A stretch of 64,000 bases of DNA, from assembly GCF_030539665.1 (NCBI RefSeq), contig NZ_JAUNXR010000001.1:412767-476766 (forward strand), read 5' to 3'. Positions 9,739-18,398 of the stretch are shown in pieces. The notes beneath the pieces are model-generated. The model saw only the letters and a program-made list of their open reading frames with translations. It was not told the DNA's origin and made no database searches. Every line of letters starts with the position of its first letter. Position 1 is the stretch's first letter. The position numbers were made by a program, and so were the translations under genes. The stretch comes from Methanobrevibacter sp. Its GTDB lineage: Archaea > Methanobacteriota > Methanobacteria > Methanobacteriales > Methanobacteriaceae.

Positions 9739-10725
9739 ATGATTATTAAATCACCTTCAAGACTCCACATGTCTTTAATAGATTTGTCTGGAGCATATGG
9801 TCGTATTGATGGAGGTATTGGTCTTACATTACAAGATCCTAATTTCGTTTTATTTGCCGAACCTTCTGAAAAAGGCATCCAAATCGATTTTGACGATTCT
9901 ATAGTGGATAATCGTATTATTGAAGATTATAACAAGAAAATCAATGATGCCGCAAGTAAAATGATTGAGTATTATGATGATGGTAGAGGTTTCTATTTTA
10001 AAGTTATGAAAGCATATCCTCCTCATTCAGGATTGGGTTCCGGTACTCAAATAGCCTTATCTACAGCCAAGCTTATTTCAGAATTCAATGGGGATTCTTT
10101 GGACTCATTGACTTTAAGCACTATTATAGGTCGTGGTGGAACTTCAGGAATTGGAACATTTGCTTTTGATAAAGGCGGTTTCATTATTGATGCCGGTCGT
10201 AGTATAGAAGAAAAGGATTCTTTTTTACCATCTGCTGCTTCTGAGGTACGTCCTCCATTGTTATTCGCCAATTATGATTTTCCTGAAGATTGGGAAATCT
10301 TAATAGTGATTTTAAGCAGTGCTGATGGCGTTAGTGGAAAGGAAGAAGTAAACATTTTCCAGGACTACTGCCCTCTTCCTAAAAATGAGGTATTGGAGGT
10401 TTCCCATTTGATTTTCATGAATATGGTTCCATTCTTGCTTGAAAAGAATTTGCCTGCATTTGGAACAGCTATTGATAAGATTCAGAATTTGGGATTCAAA
10501 AAAGTCGAAGTGGAACTTCAAACAGATAAACTTAAGAATTTAATGAATAAAATGAGGGAATTGGGGGCTTATGGTGTTGGAATGAGTTCATTCGGTCCTA
10601 CAGTTTACACTATTTTCGATAAAAACAATAAGTATATTGTTGATGAGATGAAAGAGTATGTTGGTGACGATGGTATAGTTTTCACTACAAAAGCTAAAAA
10701 TTCAGGTCATGAAATAATTAAATAA
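9739..10725 (+). CDS. Beta-ribofuranosylaminobenzene 5'-phosphate synthase
   Basis: First committed enzyme of methanopterin synthesis, condensing PRPP with 4-hydroxybenzoate/4-aminobenzoate with decarboxylation. It is a GHMP-kinase-fold protein. The N-terminal SPSRLHMSLIDLSGAYGRID and GGIGLTLQ are characteristic, and the glycine-rich loop reads PPHSGLGSGTQIALS (about residues 94-108). GRGGTSGIGTFAFDKGG and a C-terminal AYGVGMSSFGPTVYTI complete the family pattern. The 328-residue length is normal. No strong Shine-Dalgarno precedes the ATG. It is followed after 13 nt by the dehydratase small subunit. Confidence 0.9.
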   Translation: MIIKSPSRLHMSLIDLSGAYGRIDGGIGLTLQDPNFVLFAEPSEKGIQIDFDDSIVDNRIIEDYNKKINDAASKMIEYYDDGRGFYFKVMKAYPPHSGLGSGTQIALSTAKLISEFNGDSLDSLTLSTIIGRGGTSGIGTFAFDKGGFIIDAGRSIEEKDSFLPSAASEVRPPLLFANYDFPEDWEILIVILSSADGVSGKEEVNIFQDYCPLPKNEVLEVSHLIFMNMVPFLLEKNLPAFGTAIDKIQNLGFKKVEVELQTDKLKNLMNKMRELGAYGVGMSSFGPTVYTIFDKNNKYIVDEMKEYVGDDGIVFTTKAKNSGHEIIK

Positions 10726-10738
10726 AGCTTGTGATATT

Positions 10739-11224
10739 ATGGATGAAATTAAAGGAAAAACATGGACTTTTGGGGAAAATATAGATACTGATGTTATTAT
10801 CCCTGGAAGATATTTAAGAACTTTTAACCCTCAGGACCTTGCTGATCATGTTCTTGAAGGGGAACGTCCTGATTTTACCAAAAATGTTAAGAAAGGAGAC
10901 ATAATTGTTGCGGATGAAAATTTTGGCTGTGGATCATCAAGAGAACAAGCGCCTGTAGCTATTAAAACAGCAGGTGTGGATGCTATTGTTGCAAAATCAT
11001 TTGCAAGAATTTTCTATAGGAATGCAATTAACATAGGTTTACCAGTTGTTGTTAGCGACATTGAAGCTAAAGATGGGGATATTTTAAAAATTGATTTGGC
11101 AAAAGGGATTATAGTAAATGAAACCACTGGGGTTGAGGATACTTTTGAACCCTTCAAAGACTTCATGTTAGATATCCTCAACGATGAAGGTCTTGTAAAT
11201 CATTATTTGAAAGAAAACGAATAG
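10739..11224 (+). CDS. hacB: Homoaconitase / isopropylmalate dehydratase small subunit
   Basis: Swivel-domain subunit that pairs with an Fe-S large subunit to hydrate and dehydrate 2-hydroxy tricarboxylates. Visible motifs are [13 protein letters not shown] (residues about 17-29) and the [11 protein letters not shown] loop (about 61-71). The substrate loop reads YLRT. In methanogens that loop is associated with the homoaconitase small subunit of coenzyme B synthesis, whereas isopropylmalate-specific paralogues carry YLVY. I therefore favour HacB, with LeuD as alternative. The large subunit is not in this window. Confidence 0.8.
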   Translation: MDEIKGKTWTFGENIDTDVIIPGRYLRTFNPQDLADHVLEGERPDFTKNVKKGDIIVADENFGCGSSREQAPVAIKTAGVDAIVAKSFARIFYRNAINIGLPVVVSDIEAKDGDILKIDLAKGIIVNETTGVEDTFEPFKDFMLDILNDEGLVNHYLKENE

Positions 11225-11238
11225 ATGGGGGATTGAAT

Positions 11239-11856
11239 ATGGAATGTCCAATTTGTGGATCTGAGGATATTGAAATTTTAAATTCAAAACAAAAATCCTC
11301 TAAAAAGAAGATTGTAGAAGAATTATTGTTAAAATGTAATGATTGTCAACACGTATTTAAGGATACTTTTTCAGCTAAAAAACCTAAACCTTACAGGATA
11401 ATTATTAGTGAAAATGAAGATTCTATTAAAACAACTATAGATTTGTCTCCAGATGATACTTTGGAAGTTGGAGATGTATTGTTGTCTGAAGTGGGTCAAG
11501 TAATGGTATCTGCAATTGAAACCAAAGAAAAAAGGGTTGGCAAATCCAAAATTGAAGATATTGTTACCATTTGGGCTTCATCTATTGAGATTCCTGTTCG
11601 TATAGGATTTTCCGTAGATCTGCATGGGGAAGTGGATTCCTATAAGCTTGACTTGGATAGGGATTTCCAAATATCTACTGAAGACATAGTTAAAATCGAC
11701 AAGCACATTGTCAAAATCCATGTTATCAAAACAATCGAAAGAAAGATTACCAGTGGATTTGCAAAGGCCGACGTAATTAAAAGGGTTTACGGCAGGCCGA
11801 TACGTTTCAACAACTATGACTATGATTTAACCAAATATATTGTTAAAAAAACTTAA
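11239..11856 (+). CDS. HVO_0476-family zinc finger protein
   Basis: A 206-residue cytoplasmic protein with an N-terminal zinc ribbon: CPICGSEDIE at residues 3-12 and CNDCQHVF about 25 residues later. A beta-rich region with no catalytic motif I recognise follows. The arrangement corresponds to the archaeal HVO_0476-type zinc finger family of unknown function. The ATG at 11239 follows GGGGGAT with good spacing; a TTG six bases upstream is in frame but falls too close. It lies 9 nt before the tRNA methylthiotransferase, suggesting a translation- or RNA-linked role by association only. Confidence 0.75.
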   Translation: MECPICGSEDIEILNSKQKSSKKKIVEELLLKCNDCQHVFKDTFSAKKPKPYRIIISENEDSIKTTIDLSPDDTLEVGDVLLSEVGQVMVSAIETKEKRVGKSKIEDIVTIWASSIEIPVRIGFSVDLHGEVDSYKLDLDRDFQISTEDIVKIDKHIVKIHVIKTIERKITSGFAKADVIKRVYGRPIRFNNYDYDLTKYIVKKT

Positions 11857-11865
11857 TTTGATATT

Positions 11866-13143
11866 ATGAAAGTTTTTATTGAAAGTTATGGATGTACATT
11901 TAATAAAGCCGATGCCCAAATCATGGCTGGCGTATTGGAAGATAATGACATCCAATTAACTAATTCTATTGAAGATGCTGATGTTATCATTGTTAACTCT
12001 TGTTATGTAAAGCTTCCGACTGAAAACAAGATTGTTTATAGGATTCAAAAGCTTCAGAAGGAGTTTCCTAACAAGAAGATTATTGTCGGCGGGTGCATGG
12101 TTGAAATCGATCCTGAAAAATTGGAGAAGATTGGGCCTGACTGCAGTTGGATTGGGCCTCATCAACTTAATAAAACGGCTGATGTTGTTGAAAAGGCCTA
12201 TTGTGGGGAAGTTACAAGGGAGTGTGGATTTTCCAAGGAATCCAAAGTTAATGTAAATAAGGTTACTGATGATTCTTTTATTCATATTGTGCAGATATGT
12301 GAAGGCTGTACTGGAGCTTGCACTTTCTGCTGTACCCGTTTTGCAAGAGGGGCATTAAATAGCTATCCTATTGATGATATTGTTGAGGATGTTAGAAAGG
12401 CAATTGACAATGGCGCTGCTGAAATTCAGCTTACCGCTCAGGACACTGCAGCTTATGGGTTAGACACAGGTGAAAACTTAGCCGATTTAATCAAAGAGGT
12501 AAGCAATTTAGATGGAGATTTTCGTATACGTGTTGGAATGATGCACCCTAAAAACGTCTTAAGGAATGTCGATGAAATAATTGAAGCTATTAAACATCCG
12601 AAGGTATATAATTTTATCCATTTGCCCGTACAAACAGGAAGTGACAAGGTATTGAAAGAGATGAGGAGAGGTCACAATCTTGATCAGTATAGGGAAATTG
12701 TTGAAAAATTCAAGAAGGAAATTCCTGACATTACAATAGCTACAGACATTATCGTAGGTTATCCGACTGAAACAGATGAGGATTTTGAATTGACCTGCAA
12801 TCTCCTTGAAGAAATCAGGCCAAGTCTGATTCATCTATCTAAGTATCAGCATAGGAAAGGAGCTATTTCATCTGATTTGAAGGAGATTCCTCACACCGTT
12901 ATGAAACAACGTTCAAAACATTTGTCAAAAATTAAAGATTCAATTACAAAAAAAGAAAATGATGAACTTTTAGGAACAATACAACATGCTTTAGTTGTTG
13001 AAAAAGGTTCTAAAGGTGGATTCATAGCCAAATCAGATTCTTACATTCCAATAATTGTAGATAATGTAAAATTAGGCGATTTTATTAGAGTAAAAATAAC
13101 TGAAACAACTTCTACATATTTAAAAGGTGTTTTAGTGGATTAA
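11866..13143 (+). CDS. tRNA t6A37 methylthiotransferase (archaeal/eukaryal e-MtaB type)
   Basis: Radical SAM enzyme that converts t6A at tRNA position 37 to ms2t6A. The UPF0004 domain begins VFIESYGCTFNKADA with its cysteines (C10; VNSCYVK; VGGCMVE). The radical SAM motif C148-C152-C155 lies in CTGACTFC. QLTAQDTAAYG, LPVQTGSDKVLKEMRRGH and IVGYPTETDEDF follow, and the last 60 residues form a TRAM-like domain. At 425 residues it fits the CDKAL1-like archaeal group rather than bacterial MiaB. The gene follows the zinc-finger gene with a 9-nt gap. Confidence 0.9.
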   Translation: MKVFIESYGCTFNKADAQIMAGVLEDNDIQLTNSIEDADVIIVNSCYVKLPTENKIVYRIQKLQKEFPNKKIIVGGCMVEIDPEKLEKIGPDCSWIGPHQLNKTADVVEKAYCGEVTRECGFSKESKVNVNKVTDDSFIHIVQICEGCTGACTFCCTRFARGALNSYPIDDIVEDVRKAIDNGAAEIQLTAQDTAAYGLDTGENLADLIKEVSNLDGDFRIRVGMMHPKNVLRNVDEIIEAIKHPKVYNFIHLPVQTGSDKVLKEMRRGHNLDQYREIVEKFKKEIPDITIATDIIVGYPTETDEDFELTCNLLEEIRPSLIHLSKYQHRKGAISSDLKEIPHTVMKQRSKHLSKIKDSITKKENDELLGTIQHALVVEKGSKGGFIAKSDSYIPIIVDNVKLGDFIRVKITETTSTYLKGVLVD

Positions 13144-13414
13144 AATCGTTTATTTTATTATTATTTTATTTTCATTTTTGTCTTTTAATTTATTATTAAT
13201 ATTGTCTTTGCTTTAATTTTTTTAAGGCTTTTTAGGGTACTTCTTTTTTATGATGGAATTTTTATTAAATTTTTATTTAATCTTTTTTTTATAGTTTTAT
13301 TTATTTTTTCTTTTAATTTTCACAATATTAATTTTAGATATTTTATTTTTAAAAATAATAACTTATAACTACTAACTATATATTTCTAATCGAATTTAGC
13401 CATTTTTACCGATA
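13144..13414. other. A+T-rich spacer upstream of the histone gene
   Basis: About 270 nt with long T runs and no convincing ORF, RNA fold or repeat. The T-rich first half could terminate transcription of the methylthiotransferase gene on the plus strand. The second half leads into the histone promoter. Confidence 0.6.
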
Positions 13415-13425
13415 CATTTATATAG
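13415..13425 (+). promoter_or_regulatory. TATA box of the histone gene
   Basis: CATTTATATAG preceded by CCGATA as a possible BRE. The predicted start of transcription is about 25 nt downstream, immediately before the GGAGGTG ribosome binding site at 13448-13454, so the leader would be short. Confidence 0.65.
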
Positions 13426-13459
13426 TATCTTAATCTACTATTTAATTGGAGGTGTAATT

Positions 13460-13660
13460 ATGAGTGAATTACCAATCGCACCAGTCGGTCGTATCTTAAA
13501 AAATGCTGGCGCACAAAGAATTAGTGATGATGCAAAAATTGCATTAGCTGAAGCATTAGAAGAAAAAGGTAACGAAATCGCACAAAAAGCTGTAAATTTC
13601 GCACGCCACGCTGGTAGAAAAACTGTAAAAGCTGAAGATATCAAATTAGCTATCAAATAG
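13460..13660 (+). CDS. Archaeal histone (HMf type)
   Basis: A 66-residue DNA-wrapping histone-fold protein. The sequence reads [20 protein letters not shown] at the N-terminus and ends [14 protein letters not shown], the classic HMf/HMt helix-strand-helix pattern with paired arginines and the R-T pair for DNA contact. It is preceded by a strong GGAGGTG and a consensus TATA box, and followed by a terminator hairpin, so it is a monocistronic, probably highly expressed gene. It has no tail extensions. Confidence 0.97.
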   Translation: MSELPIAPVGRILKNAGAQRISDDAKIALAEALEEKGNEIAQKAVNFARHAGRKTVKAEDIKLAIK

Positions 13661-13687
13661 GCTTTTTTAGTATTTTATTTAAAATCT

Positions 13688-13723
13688 ATTGGCCATTTCT
13701 TGTGGTCAATTTATATTTTTTTT
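13688..13723 (+). terminator. Terminator hairpin after the histone gene
   Basis: ATTGGCCA (13688-13695) pairs with TGGTCAAT (13703-13710), including one G-T wobble, and is followed by TTATATTTTTTTT. Confidence 0.65.
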
Positions 13724-13751
13724 AATTTTGACTATCGGTGATTACCAAAAC

Positions 13752-13763
13752 ATTTATATATAT
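13752..13763 (+). promoter_or_regulatory. TATA box of the tRNA-Val/tRNA-Phe unit
   Basis: CATTTATATATATT-like element about 40 nt upstream of the first tRNA, preceded by TACCAAAA. The spacing puts the start of the precursor about 10-15 nt before tRNA-Val. Confidence 0.6.
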
Positions 13764-13791
13764 TATTGGATAAAGTATTAAATGTTGTATA

Positions 13792-13863
13792 GGACCGGTG
13801 GTCTAGGGGTATGATTCCTCCTTGACATGGAGGAGATCACGAGTTCGAATCTCGTTCGGTCCA
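13792..13863 (+). tRNA. tRNA-Val (anticodon GAC)
   Basis: The acceptor stem GGACCGG (13792-13798) pairs with TCGGTCC (13856-13862), with discriminator A at 13863. The anticodon stem CCTCC/GGAGG encloses the loop TTGACAT, giving GAC. The T stem ACGAG/CTCGT encloses TTCGAAT. No CCA is encoded. Confidence 0.97.
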
Positions 13864-13866
13864 TAT

Positions 13867-13939
13867 GCCATGGTAGTTCAGTTGGGAGAACGCTAGACTG
13901 AAGATCTAGATGTCGCTGGTTCAAGTCCGGCCCATGGCA
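13867..13939 (+). tRNA. tRNA-Phe (anticodon GAA)
   Basis: The acceptor GCCATGG (13867-13873) pairs with CCATGGC (13932-13938), with discriminator A. The anticodon stem CTAGA/TCTAG encloses CTGAAGA, giving GAA. The T stem GCTGG/CCGGC encloses TTCAAGT. It lies 3 nt after tRNA-Val, so the two share a precursor. No CCA is encoded. Confidence 0.97.
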
Positions 13940-14054
13940 TTCCTAACTTATTTTTCTGTAATTATTTTTATATTAGCTATTGCTTTGTTTATTTTTCAAA
14001 AAAGAGTTTAATTAATTTCTATAAAAAAATTTAAAAAAAAGAAGAATTAAGTTT

Positions 14055-14777
14055 TTAATCAAACTTAATTGGCTTTGGAGTTATTTTTGTATTTTCCCTT
14101 AAATCTTGGTAATCTTTTACGATTTTATATCCTTCGTTGGAACCAATAAGGTCTGCTCCACCAGTCAATAGCTGGTTAGCTATTTTGTAGATGTTAACTC
14201 CGCCTGTTATTTTGATTTTTATTTTTGGAGCATATTTCTGAATGATGTTTATTAGGTTTACGTCTTCGTAAATTGTATTTGGACTTACAAAGCCGGTTCC
14301 GGTTTCAATATAGTCTGCTCCGCCTTTTTCGATTGCTTGTGCAGCTTTTATTACTTCCTCATCATCCAATGCTTTTGATTCAATGATTGCCTTGAGAATT
14401 TTGTCTCCAATTGCTTCTTTTACTTTTGAAACTTCTTCTTCAACGGCAGCATAGTTTCCATCCTTGATTTGTGAGATGTTGACTACCATGCCTATTTCGT
14501 CAGCTCCACTTTCTACTGCGGTTTCAGCTTCTTTAATTTTAGCTTCAATGGTGTCAAAGCCTAATGGGAAACTGATTACAGTCCCGATACTCATATCGGT
14601 GTCTTTGAGAGTTTCCTTTGCAAGTTCAACAAAGCTTGGGTTTATTGTAATTCCATAAAAATCAAATTCTTTTGCAGTTTCAAGAAATGCTTTCATTTCT
14701 TCTTCTGTTGCAAGGTTATTGAGATTATTGTATTCAATATGTCCTGCTAAGTCTTTAGCACTTTTTATTCTATACAT
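14055..14777 (-). CDS. deoC: Deoxyribose-phosphate aldolase
   Basis: Class I aldolase cleaving 2-deoxyribose 5-phosphate to acetaldehyde and glyceraldehyde 3-phosphate. The TIM-barrel pattern is clear: GITINPSFVELA, GTVISFPLGFDTIEAKI, ADEIGMVVNIS, LKAIIESKAL, ADYIETGTGFVSP and IKITGGV with the Schiff-base lysine region. The ATG follows GAGGGG. An imperfect palindrome covers the TATA region upstream, so the gene may be regulated. The C-terminal tail of about 20 residues is polar and unremarkable. Confidence 0.9.
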   Translation of the reverse strand: MYRIKSAKDLAGHIEYNNLNNLATEEEMKAFLETAKEFDFYGITINPSFVELAKETLKDTDMSIGTVISFPLGFDTIEAKIKEAETAVESGADEIGMVVNISQIKDGNYAAVEEEVSKVKEAIGDKILKAIIESKALDDEEVIKAAQAIEKGGADYIETGTGFVSPNTIYEDVNLINIIQKYAPKIKIKITGGVNIYKIANQLLTGGADLIGSNEGYKIVKDYQDLRENTKITPKPIKFD

Positions 14778-14798
14778 AATATATCCCCTCTTCTATTT

Positions 14799-14818
14799 AG
14801 TTAGTATATATACGAACT
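14799..14818 (-). promoter_or_regulatory. Palindrome over the deoC TATA box
   Basis: A 20-bp inverted repeat AGTTAGTATATATACGAACT with a single mismatch between arms. The TATATATAC core sits about 29 nt from the deoC ATG, where a TATA box is expected, so a bound repressor would exclude TBP. No adjacent regulator gene is evident. Confidence 0.45.
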
Positions 14819-14837
14819 ACTATTTAATATTTGTGCA

Positions 14838-16499
14838 TTATATTTTTTTAGCCATGTATGGTCCTTTTCTTTCATAGCCAAACTTACGATAGTAATTTCT
14901 AGATCCGATTCCGCTAATTATAAGAACTTCATCTTTTCCCATATCCTTTGAAATATCTTCAGCCCTCTTAAGCAATCTTTCACCAAATCCTGAATGCTGG
15001 CCAACGTTTTTGTTTTCCTGGCCAATCTGCATCATATTTCCATATACATGCAATTCCCTGATTAAAGCTGTTTTGTCAGTAATTTCATTTCTATGGGCTT
15101 TATCGGAAGGCATTCTAAGCCTTAAAAATCCGGCCAGGCTTTCTTCATTCTCATCCTCTACGGATATGAATGTCTCCAGCCCTCCACAGCAATTATAGGA
15201 TTCCTCGAAAATATGGAACTGATCCAATGAATAATTCTGTTCTGTTTTTTTATGGCCGATTTCACGGCATCTGATGCACTGGCAGTTAATGTTCTCTTCC
15301 TCTAATCTGTTGTAAACCAGCTCTCCCAAGTTTGACTTTTGAACGCCGGCATCAATAAGTGTGGAAGGAATGTCTCTCTGTATTCTCATGGTTCTTACCC
15401 ATTTTGGAAGAATTTTCTTGATTTTTACAATTAAGTCAACGGCCTCTTCATCATTGTATGGCTCATATTCACCACTGAGCCACAAGTCATACAATTCACT
15501 TCCCTTTGTTACAAGGCATGGGTAGATCTTAAGCATGTCTGGCATGAAATTCTCATCACTGAAAAGCTTTTTAAACATTTTCAGGTCTTGTTCTGGGGTT
15601 AAAAACAATCCTGGCATCATGTGCATAGCTACTTTCACGGCAGAGTCCCTGAGAATTCTGTTGGCATCAATGGTGTCCTGTATGGTGTGGCCTCTTTTAA
15701 TCTTGGTGTAGAGATCATCATACAATGTCTGAACCCCAAGCTCCACACGGGTAACTCCCATATTAAGCATTCTGTCCACATGCTCTTCCTTGCAGAAATC
15801 CGGCCTGGTCTCGAAGGTCATTCCAACACACCTTACTTTCGATGACTCATCTGCCTTTTGAACATCCTCGATTAACACGTAATCGTTTGGAGAATAGGTC
15901 TTCAAGATTCCCTCTTCATATTGCCTGATTTTAACCTTGTCCAAATCATAGCTATCGTCCCTTGGCTCGTTGGTAAGTATTAGTCCGAAATCAACCATGG
16001 CCTTTAGGCATTGGCTGACAAACCATTCCTGATAACAGGGATCTCTTGAAGGGAATGTGCCTCCCATAATGATAAGCTCAACCTTGTCAATGGGATGACC
16101 AATCTTTTTAAGCTGTTTCAAACGGTTGAAAGTTTGAACATATGGATGAAATTCAAACATTCTTCCTCTAAGCGCAGCAGGTTCCTCACCAGTATAGCTA
16201 GGTGGAGCAATATCACTTTTAGGACAATAGAAACATCTTCCATGAGGACAATCATGGGGATGGCACATTACGGCAACTATTGCAACTCCGGACATTGTTC
16301 TGGTAGGCTTCTTTTTCAGTATGTTGGAAACGATTTCCTTTTCTTCTGCTGTTGCAAATTCAAGAATATTTGAATTGCTCATGAATTTCGATAACTTCAA
16401 ATCCCTGCAAAGCTGTCTTTTTTCAACTTCCAATTCACGTCGAGTAGATATTTTTCCATCTATAATATCCTTAATAATAATTCGACATGCTTTTTCCAT
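14838..16499 (-). CDS. elp3: Elp3-type tRNA uridine(34) carboxymethyltransferase / radical SAM-GNAT protein
   Basis: Modifies the wobble uridine of tRNAs to cm5U using acetyl-CoA and radical SAM chemistry. The N-terminal part contains the cysteine motif [12 protein letters not shown] and [10 protein letters not shown] (about residues 80-100). [12 protein letters not shown] and GMTFETRPD follow in the radical SAM core, and a zinc-binding [11 protein letters not shown] lies at about residues 400-415. The C-terminal GNAT acetyltransferase reads [13 protein letters not shown] and ends near [15 protein letters not shown] place the start at ATG 16499, 5 nt after GGTGAT; an ATG four codons upstream precedes that site. 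Archaea carry Elp3 without the other Elongator subunits. Confidence 0.93.
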   Translation of the reverse strand: MEKACRIIIKDIIDGKISTRRELEVEKRQLCRDLKLSKFMSNSNILEFATAEEKEIVSNILKKKPTRTMSGVAIVAVMCHPHDCPHGRCFYCPKSDIAPPSYTGEEPAALRGRMFEFHPYVQTFNRLKQLKKIGHPIDKVELIIMGGTFPSRDPCYQEWFVSQCLKAMVDFGLILTNEPRDDSYDLDKVKIRQYEEGILKTYSPNDYVLIEDVQKADESSKVRCVGMTFETRPDFCKEEHVDRMLNMGVTRVELGVQTLYDDLYTKIKRGHTIQDTIDANRILRDSAVKVAMHMMPGLFLTPEQDLKMFKKLFSDENFMPDMLKIYPCLVTKGSELYDLWLSGEYEPYNDEEAVDLIVKIKKILPKWVRTMRIQRDIPSTLIDAGVQKSNLGELVYNRLEEENINCQCIRCREIGHKKTEQNYSLDQFHIFEESYNCCGGLETFISVEDENEESLAGFLRLRMPSDKAHRNEITDKTALIRELHVYGNMMQIGQENKNVGQHSGFGERLLKRAEDISKDMGKDEVLIISGIGSRNYYRKFGYERKGPYMAKKI

Positions 16500-16601
16500 A
16501 ATTATCACCATTTAGTCAATAGTTAATTTTATATATGTTTTTAATTAATGTTTATTTATATTTCTTTAAGAATATAAAAAATTTTAAAAAAGGTGATATA
16601 T

Positions 16602-16856
16602 ATGTATTTAAGTGAAATTAAAGGAATGGCTGTACTTGATAAAAACGCAAAAGCAGTTGGAAAAGTAGAAGATGTAAAATTTGACCCAGAAACTGGTGCA
16701 GTGGAAGGAATTGTAATCGGATTGAAAAAAAATCTCATCAGCAAAGATGAAGTGGAAGTTCCATTCGATGACATTGCAGCTATCGGGGATTACATTATTC
16801 TTAAAAAAGAAATTCCAAAAGAAACAAAACCTGTAAAAGTTGAAAAAGAAGATTAA
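16602..16856 (+). CDS. PRC-barrel domain protein
   Basis: An 84-residue PRC-barrel: YLSEIKGMAVLDKNAKAVGK, then VEDVKFDPETGAVEGIVIG and VPFDDIAAIGDYIIL. These small barrels are widespread in Euryarchaeota and have been suggested to act in cell division or RNA metabolism; nothing here decides which. The start is ATG 16602 following AGGTGAT. The in-frame GTG at 16593 is part of the ribosome binding site. It precedes the DUF2098 gene by 14 nt, and the two probably form one transcript. Confidence 0.85.
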   Translation: MYLSEIKGMAVLDKNAKAVGKVEDVKFDPETGAVEGIVIGLKKNLISKDEVEVPFDDIAAIGDYIILKKEIPKETKPVKVEKED

Positions 16857-16870
16857 ATCGGTGATAATTA

Positions 16871-17173
16871 ATGGTAGTTGTTGACGCTCGTGACAAGCCT
16901 ATCAATATAGGTTACCAGGTTAGATATGTTAACACTGGTACTATAGGTGAAGTTATTGAATTAAAACTTGAAGATGATGTTGGTTGGGTAAGATTGGATA
17001 AAACAGGCCTATGGTATGTTTCTAATCTGCTTGAAGTATTAGATGAAAAAGATTTAAAACAAAAACGCATCTATGGTGAAGATAAAGAGGTCGACATCGA
17101 TGCCATTAAAGACAATGCATTAGATTTAGAGAATATTGAACTCAATTCTAATGTTGCTGAAGGTGGAGGATAA
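16871..17173 (+). CDS. DUF2098 family protein
   Basis: A 100-residue protein of unknown function found mainly in methanogens. The first 60 residues form a small beta-barrel-like domain (INIGYQVRYVNTGTIGEVIE, then VGWVRLDKTGLWYVSNLLEV), followed by an acidic tail ending in a glycine run. The ATG follows CGGTGATAATTA. Its place behind the PRC-barrel gene suggests a shared process, but the sequence shows no catalytic motif. Confidence 0.8.
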   Translation: MVVVDARDKPINIGYQVRYVNTGTIGEVIELKLEDDVGWVRLDKTGLWYVSNLLEVLDEKDLKQKRIYGEDKEVDIDAIKDNALDLENIELNSNVAEGGG

Positions 17174-17211
17174 AACCTTTATCTTCTAACTTTTTACTTT
17201 TTTTAAACATT

Positions 17212-17225
17212 AACTTTATATATGA
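17212..17225 (+). promoter_or_regulatory. TATA box of the DUF308 gene
   Basis: CTTTATATATGAG-like element about 70 nt upstream of the ATG at 17290. The predicted transcription start falls at the beginning of the inverted repeat at 17241-17269. Confidence 0.5.
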
Positions 17226-17240
17226 GTTCTCACTATTGTA

Positions 17241-17269
17241 TATTACATTTGAATTATTTCAATGTAATA
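17241..17269 (+). promoter_or_regulatory. Inverted repeat in the DUF308 promoter/leader
   Basis: TATTACATT (17241-17249) pairs perfectly with AATGTAATA (17261-17269), with a further GAA/TTC pairing inside after one bulged T. It lies between the TATA box and the GGTGAG ribosome binding site. It could be a repressor operator at the transcription start or a leader hairpin. Confidence 0.45.
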
Positions 17270-17289
17270 GATATATAAAAGGTGAGAAT

Positions 17290-17772
17290 ATGGAAAACAG
17301 GACAATCCTTGGAATTATAGCAATAATTTTAGGTTTTTTAATATTAATTTTCCCTTTTGCAAGTAACTTCGCTTTATCAGTAGTATTTGGTGTAGCATTC
17401 TTCATTTTAGGAATCTACTACTTAATCGCTTCTGGAAATGTATGGAGTATTTCAAAAGGATCAACAGTAGCATACATTATTTTGGGAATTTTATCAATCA
17501 TATGTGGTTATATAGTCTTCTTCAACGTTTTAGTCTTTGACTTATTCGTAAGCGTATACCTTTATGTCTTTGGTTTTATGATAATCATCGCAGGTATTAT
17601 GAGATTATTCCACAATGGATTTAACAAAGGAATTGCAGTATTATCCATTATATTAGGTATTATTACCGTATTCTTAGGATACTTTGCAATGATGGGACCA
17701 GTTTATGTAGCTATCATCATTGGTGTTGCTTTAATCGTTGACGGATTTGGTGTAGCTATTGGAGAATATTAA
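17290..17772 (+). CDS. DUF308 (HdeD-like) membrane protein
   Basis: About 160 residues with six hydrophobic helices arranged as repeated pairs; LGIIAIILGFLILIFPF and later LSIICGYIVFF, LSIILGIITVFLG show the DUF308/HdeD repeat pattern. In bacteria HdeD relatives are linked to acid stress; in methanogens the role is unknown. The ATG follows GGTGAG. It has its own promoter and a perfect inverted repeat in front of it, which suggests regulated expression. Confidence 0.8.
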   Translation: MENRTILGIIAIILGFLILIFPFASNFALSVVFGVAFFILGIYYLIASGNVWSISKGSTVAYIILGILSIICGYIVFFNVLVFDLFVSVYLYVFGFMIIIAGIMRLFHNGFNKGIAVLSIILGIITVFLGYFAMMGPVYVAIIIGVALIVDGFGVAIGEY

Positions 17773-17840
17773 GCATTCTCCACTTTTATTTTCTTTTTTT
17801 TTATAAAATTTTTTATATTCGTTTTCATATATTATAATTG

Positions 17841-18398
17841 ATGATTGACGAGGCTATTTTTCAAGACTTGAAAGATTTAAATCATAATGAAAAAATATCT
17901 AAAAAGCAGTTATTGCACATTCTAAAGAAGTATGGGAAGAATATTTCAGTATATGATTTGATGTTGGCCGCCGCCAGTATGCGCAAAGGGGTTGAATTCG
18001 TTCAAGAGGAATATCAGGATCAATTTGTAGAACCTTATGTAAAAGTCTTTATTTTAAGTGTTAAGGAGCTGTTGGATGTGGATTTTGAAATTGAAGGCTC
18101 AATAGATAAGGGACTTTTTGAAAAGGGGTTAATAAATTTGGAATATGGATACAATAAAGGAATTGAGGATGATGGATTGGACCCTAACTTTAGGTTGATC
18201 ATTGCAATAACCTCTCTTTATGTAACTTTCATTAAGGAAGAGCCAATGCATCCTGTTGGAAGCCTGTTTCCTGGAAATCTGGAAGTTTATGAGGAGAACG
18301 GTATTTTTTACTGTCCTGTTAAGGATGCACAAAAAGACAATATAAATGCTCTTTGCATGTTTTGTTTAGCAGAACAGACACCGAATATTCATACTTGA
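17841..18398 (+). CDS. DUF2115 (UPF0305)-like protein
   Basis: A 185-residue cytoplasmic protein resembling the methanogen UPF0305/DUF2115 family. It is mostly helical and ends with EPMHPVGSLFPG, YCPVKDAQKDNINALCMFC, a conserved-looking cysteine- and histidine-containing tail that could bind a metal. The start is ATG 17841 (a TTG three bases earlier is in frame). Its last 10 nt overlap the convergent helicase gene. No enzymatic function is recognisable. Confidence 0.65.
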   Translation: MIDEAIFQDLKDLNHNEKISKKQLLHILKKYGKNISVYDLMLAAASMRKGVEFVQEEYQDQFVEPYVKVFILSVKELLDVDFEIEGSIDKGLFEKGLINLEYGYNKGIEDDGLDPNFRLIIAITSLYVTFIKEEPMHPVGSLFPGNLEVYEENGIFYCPVKDAQKDNINALCMFCLAEQTPNIHT

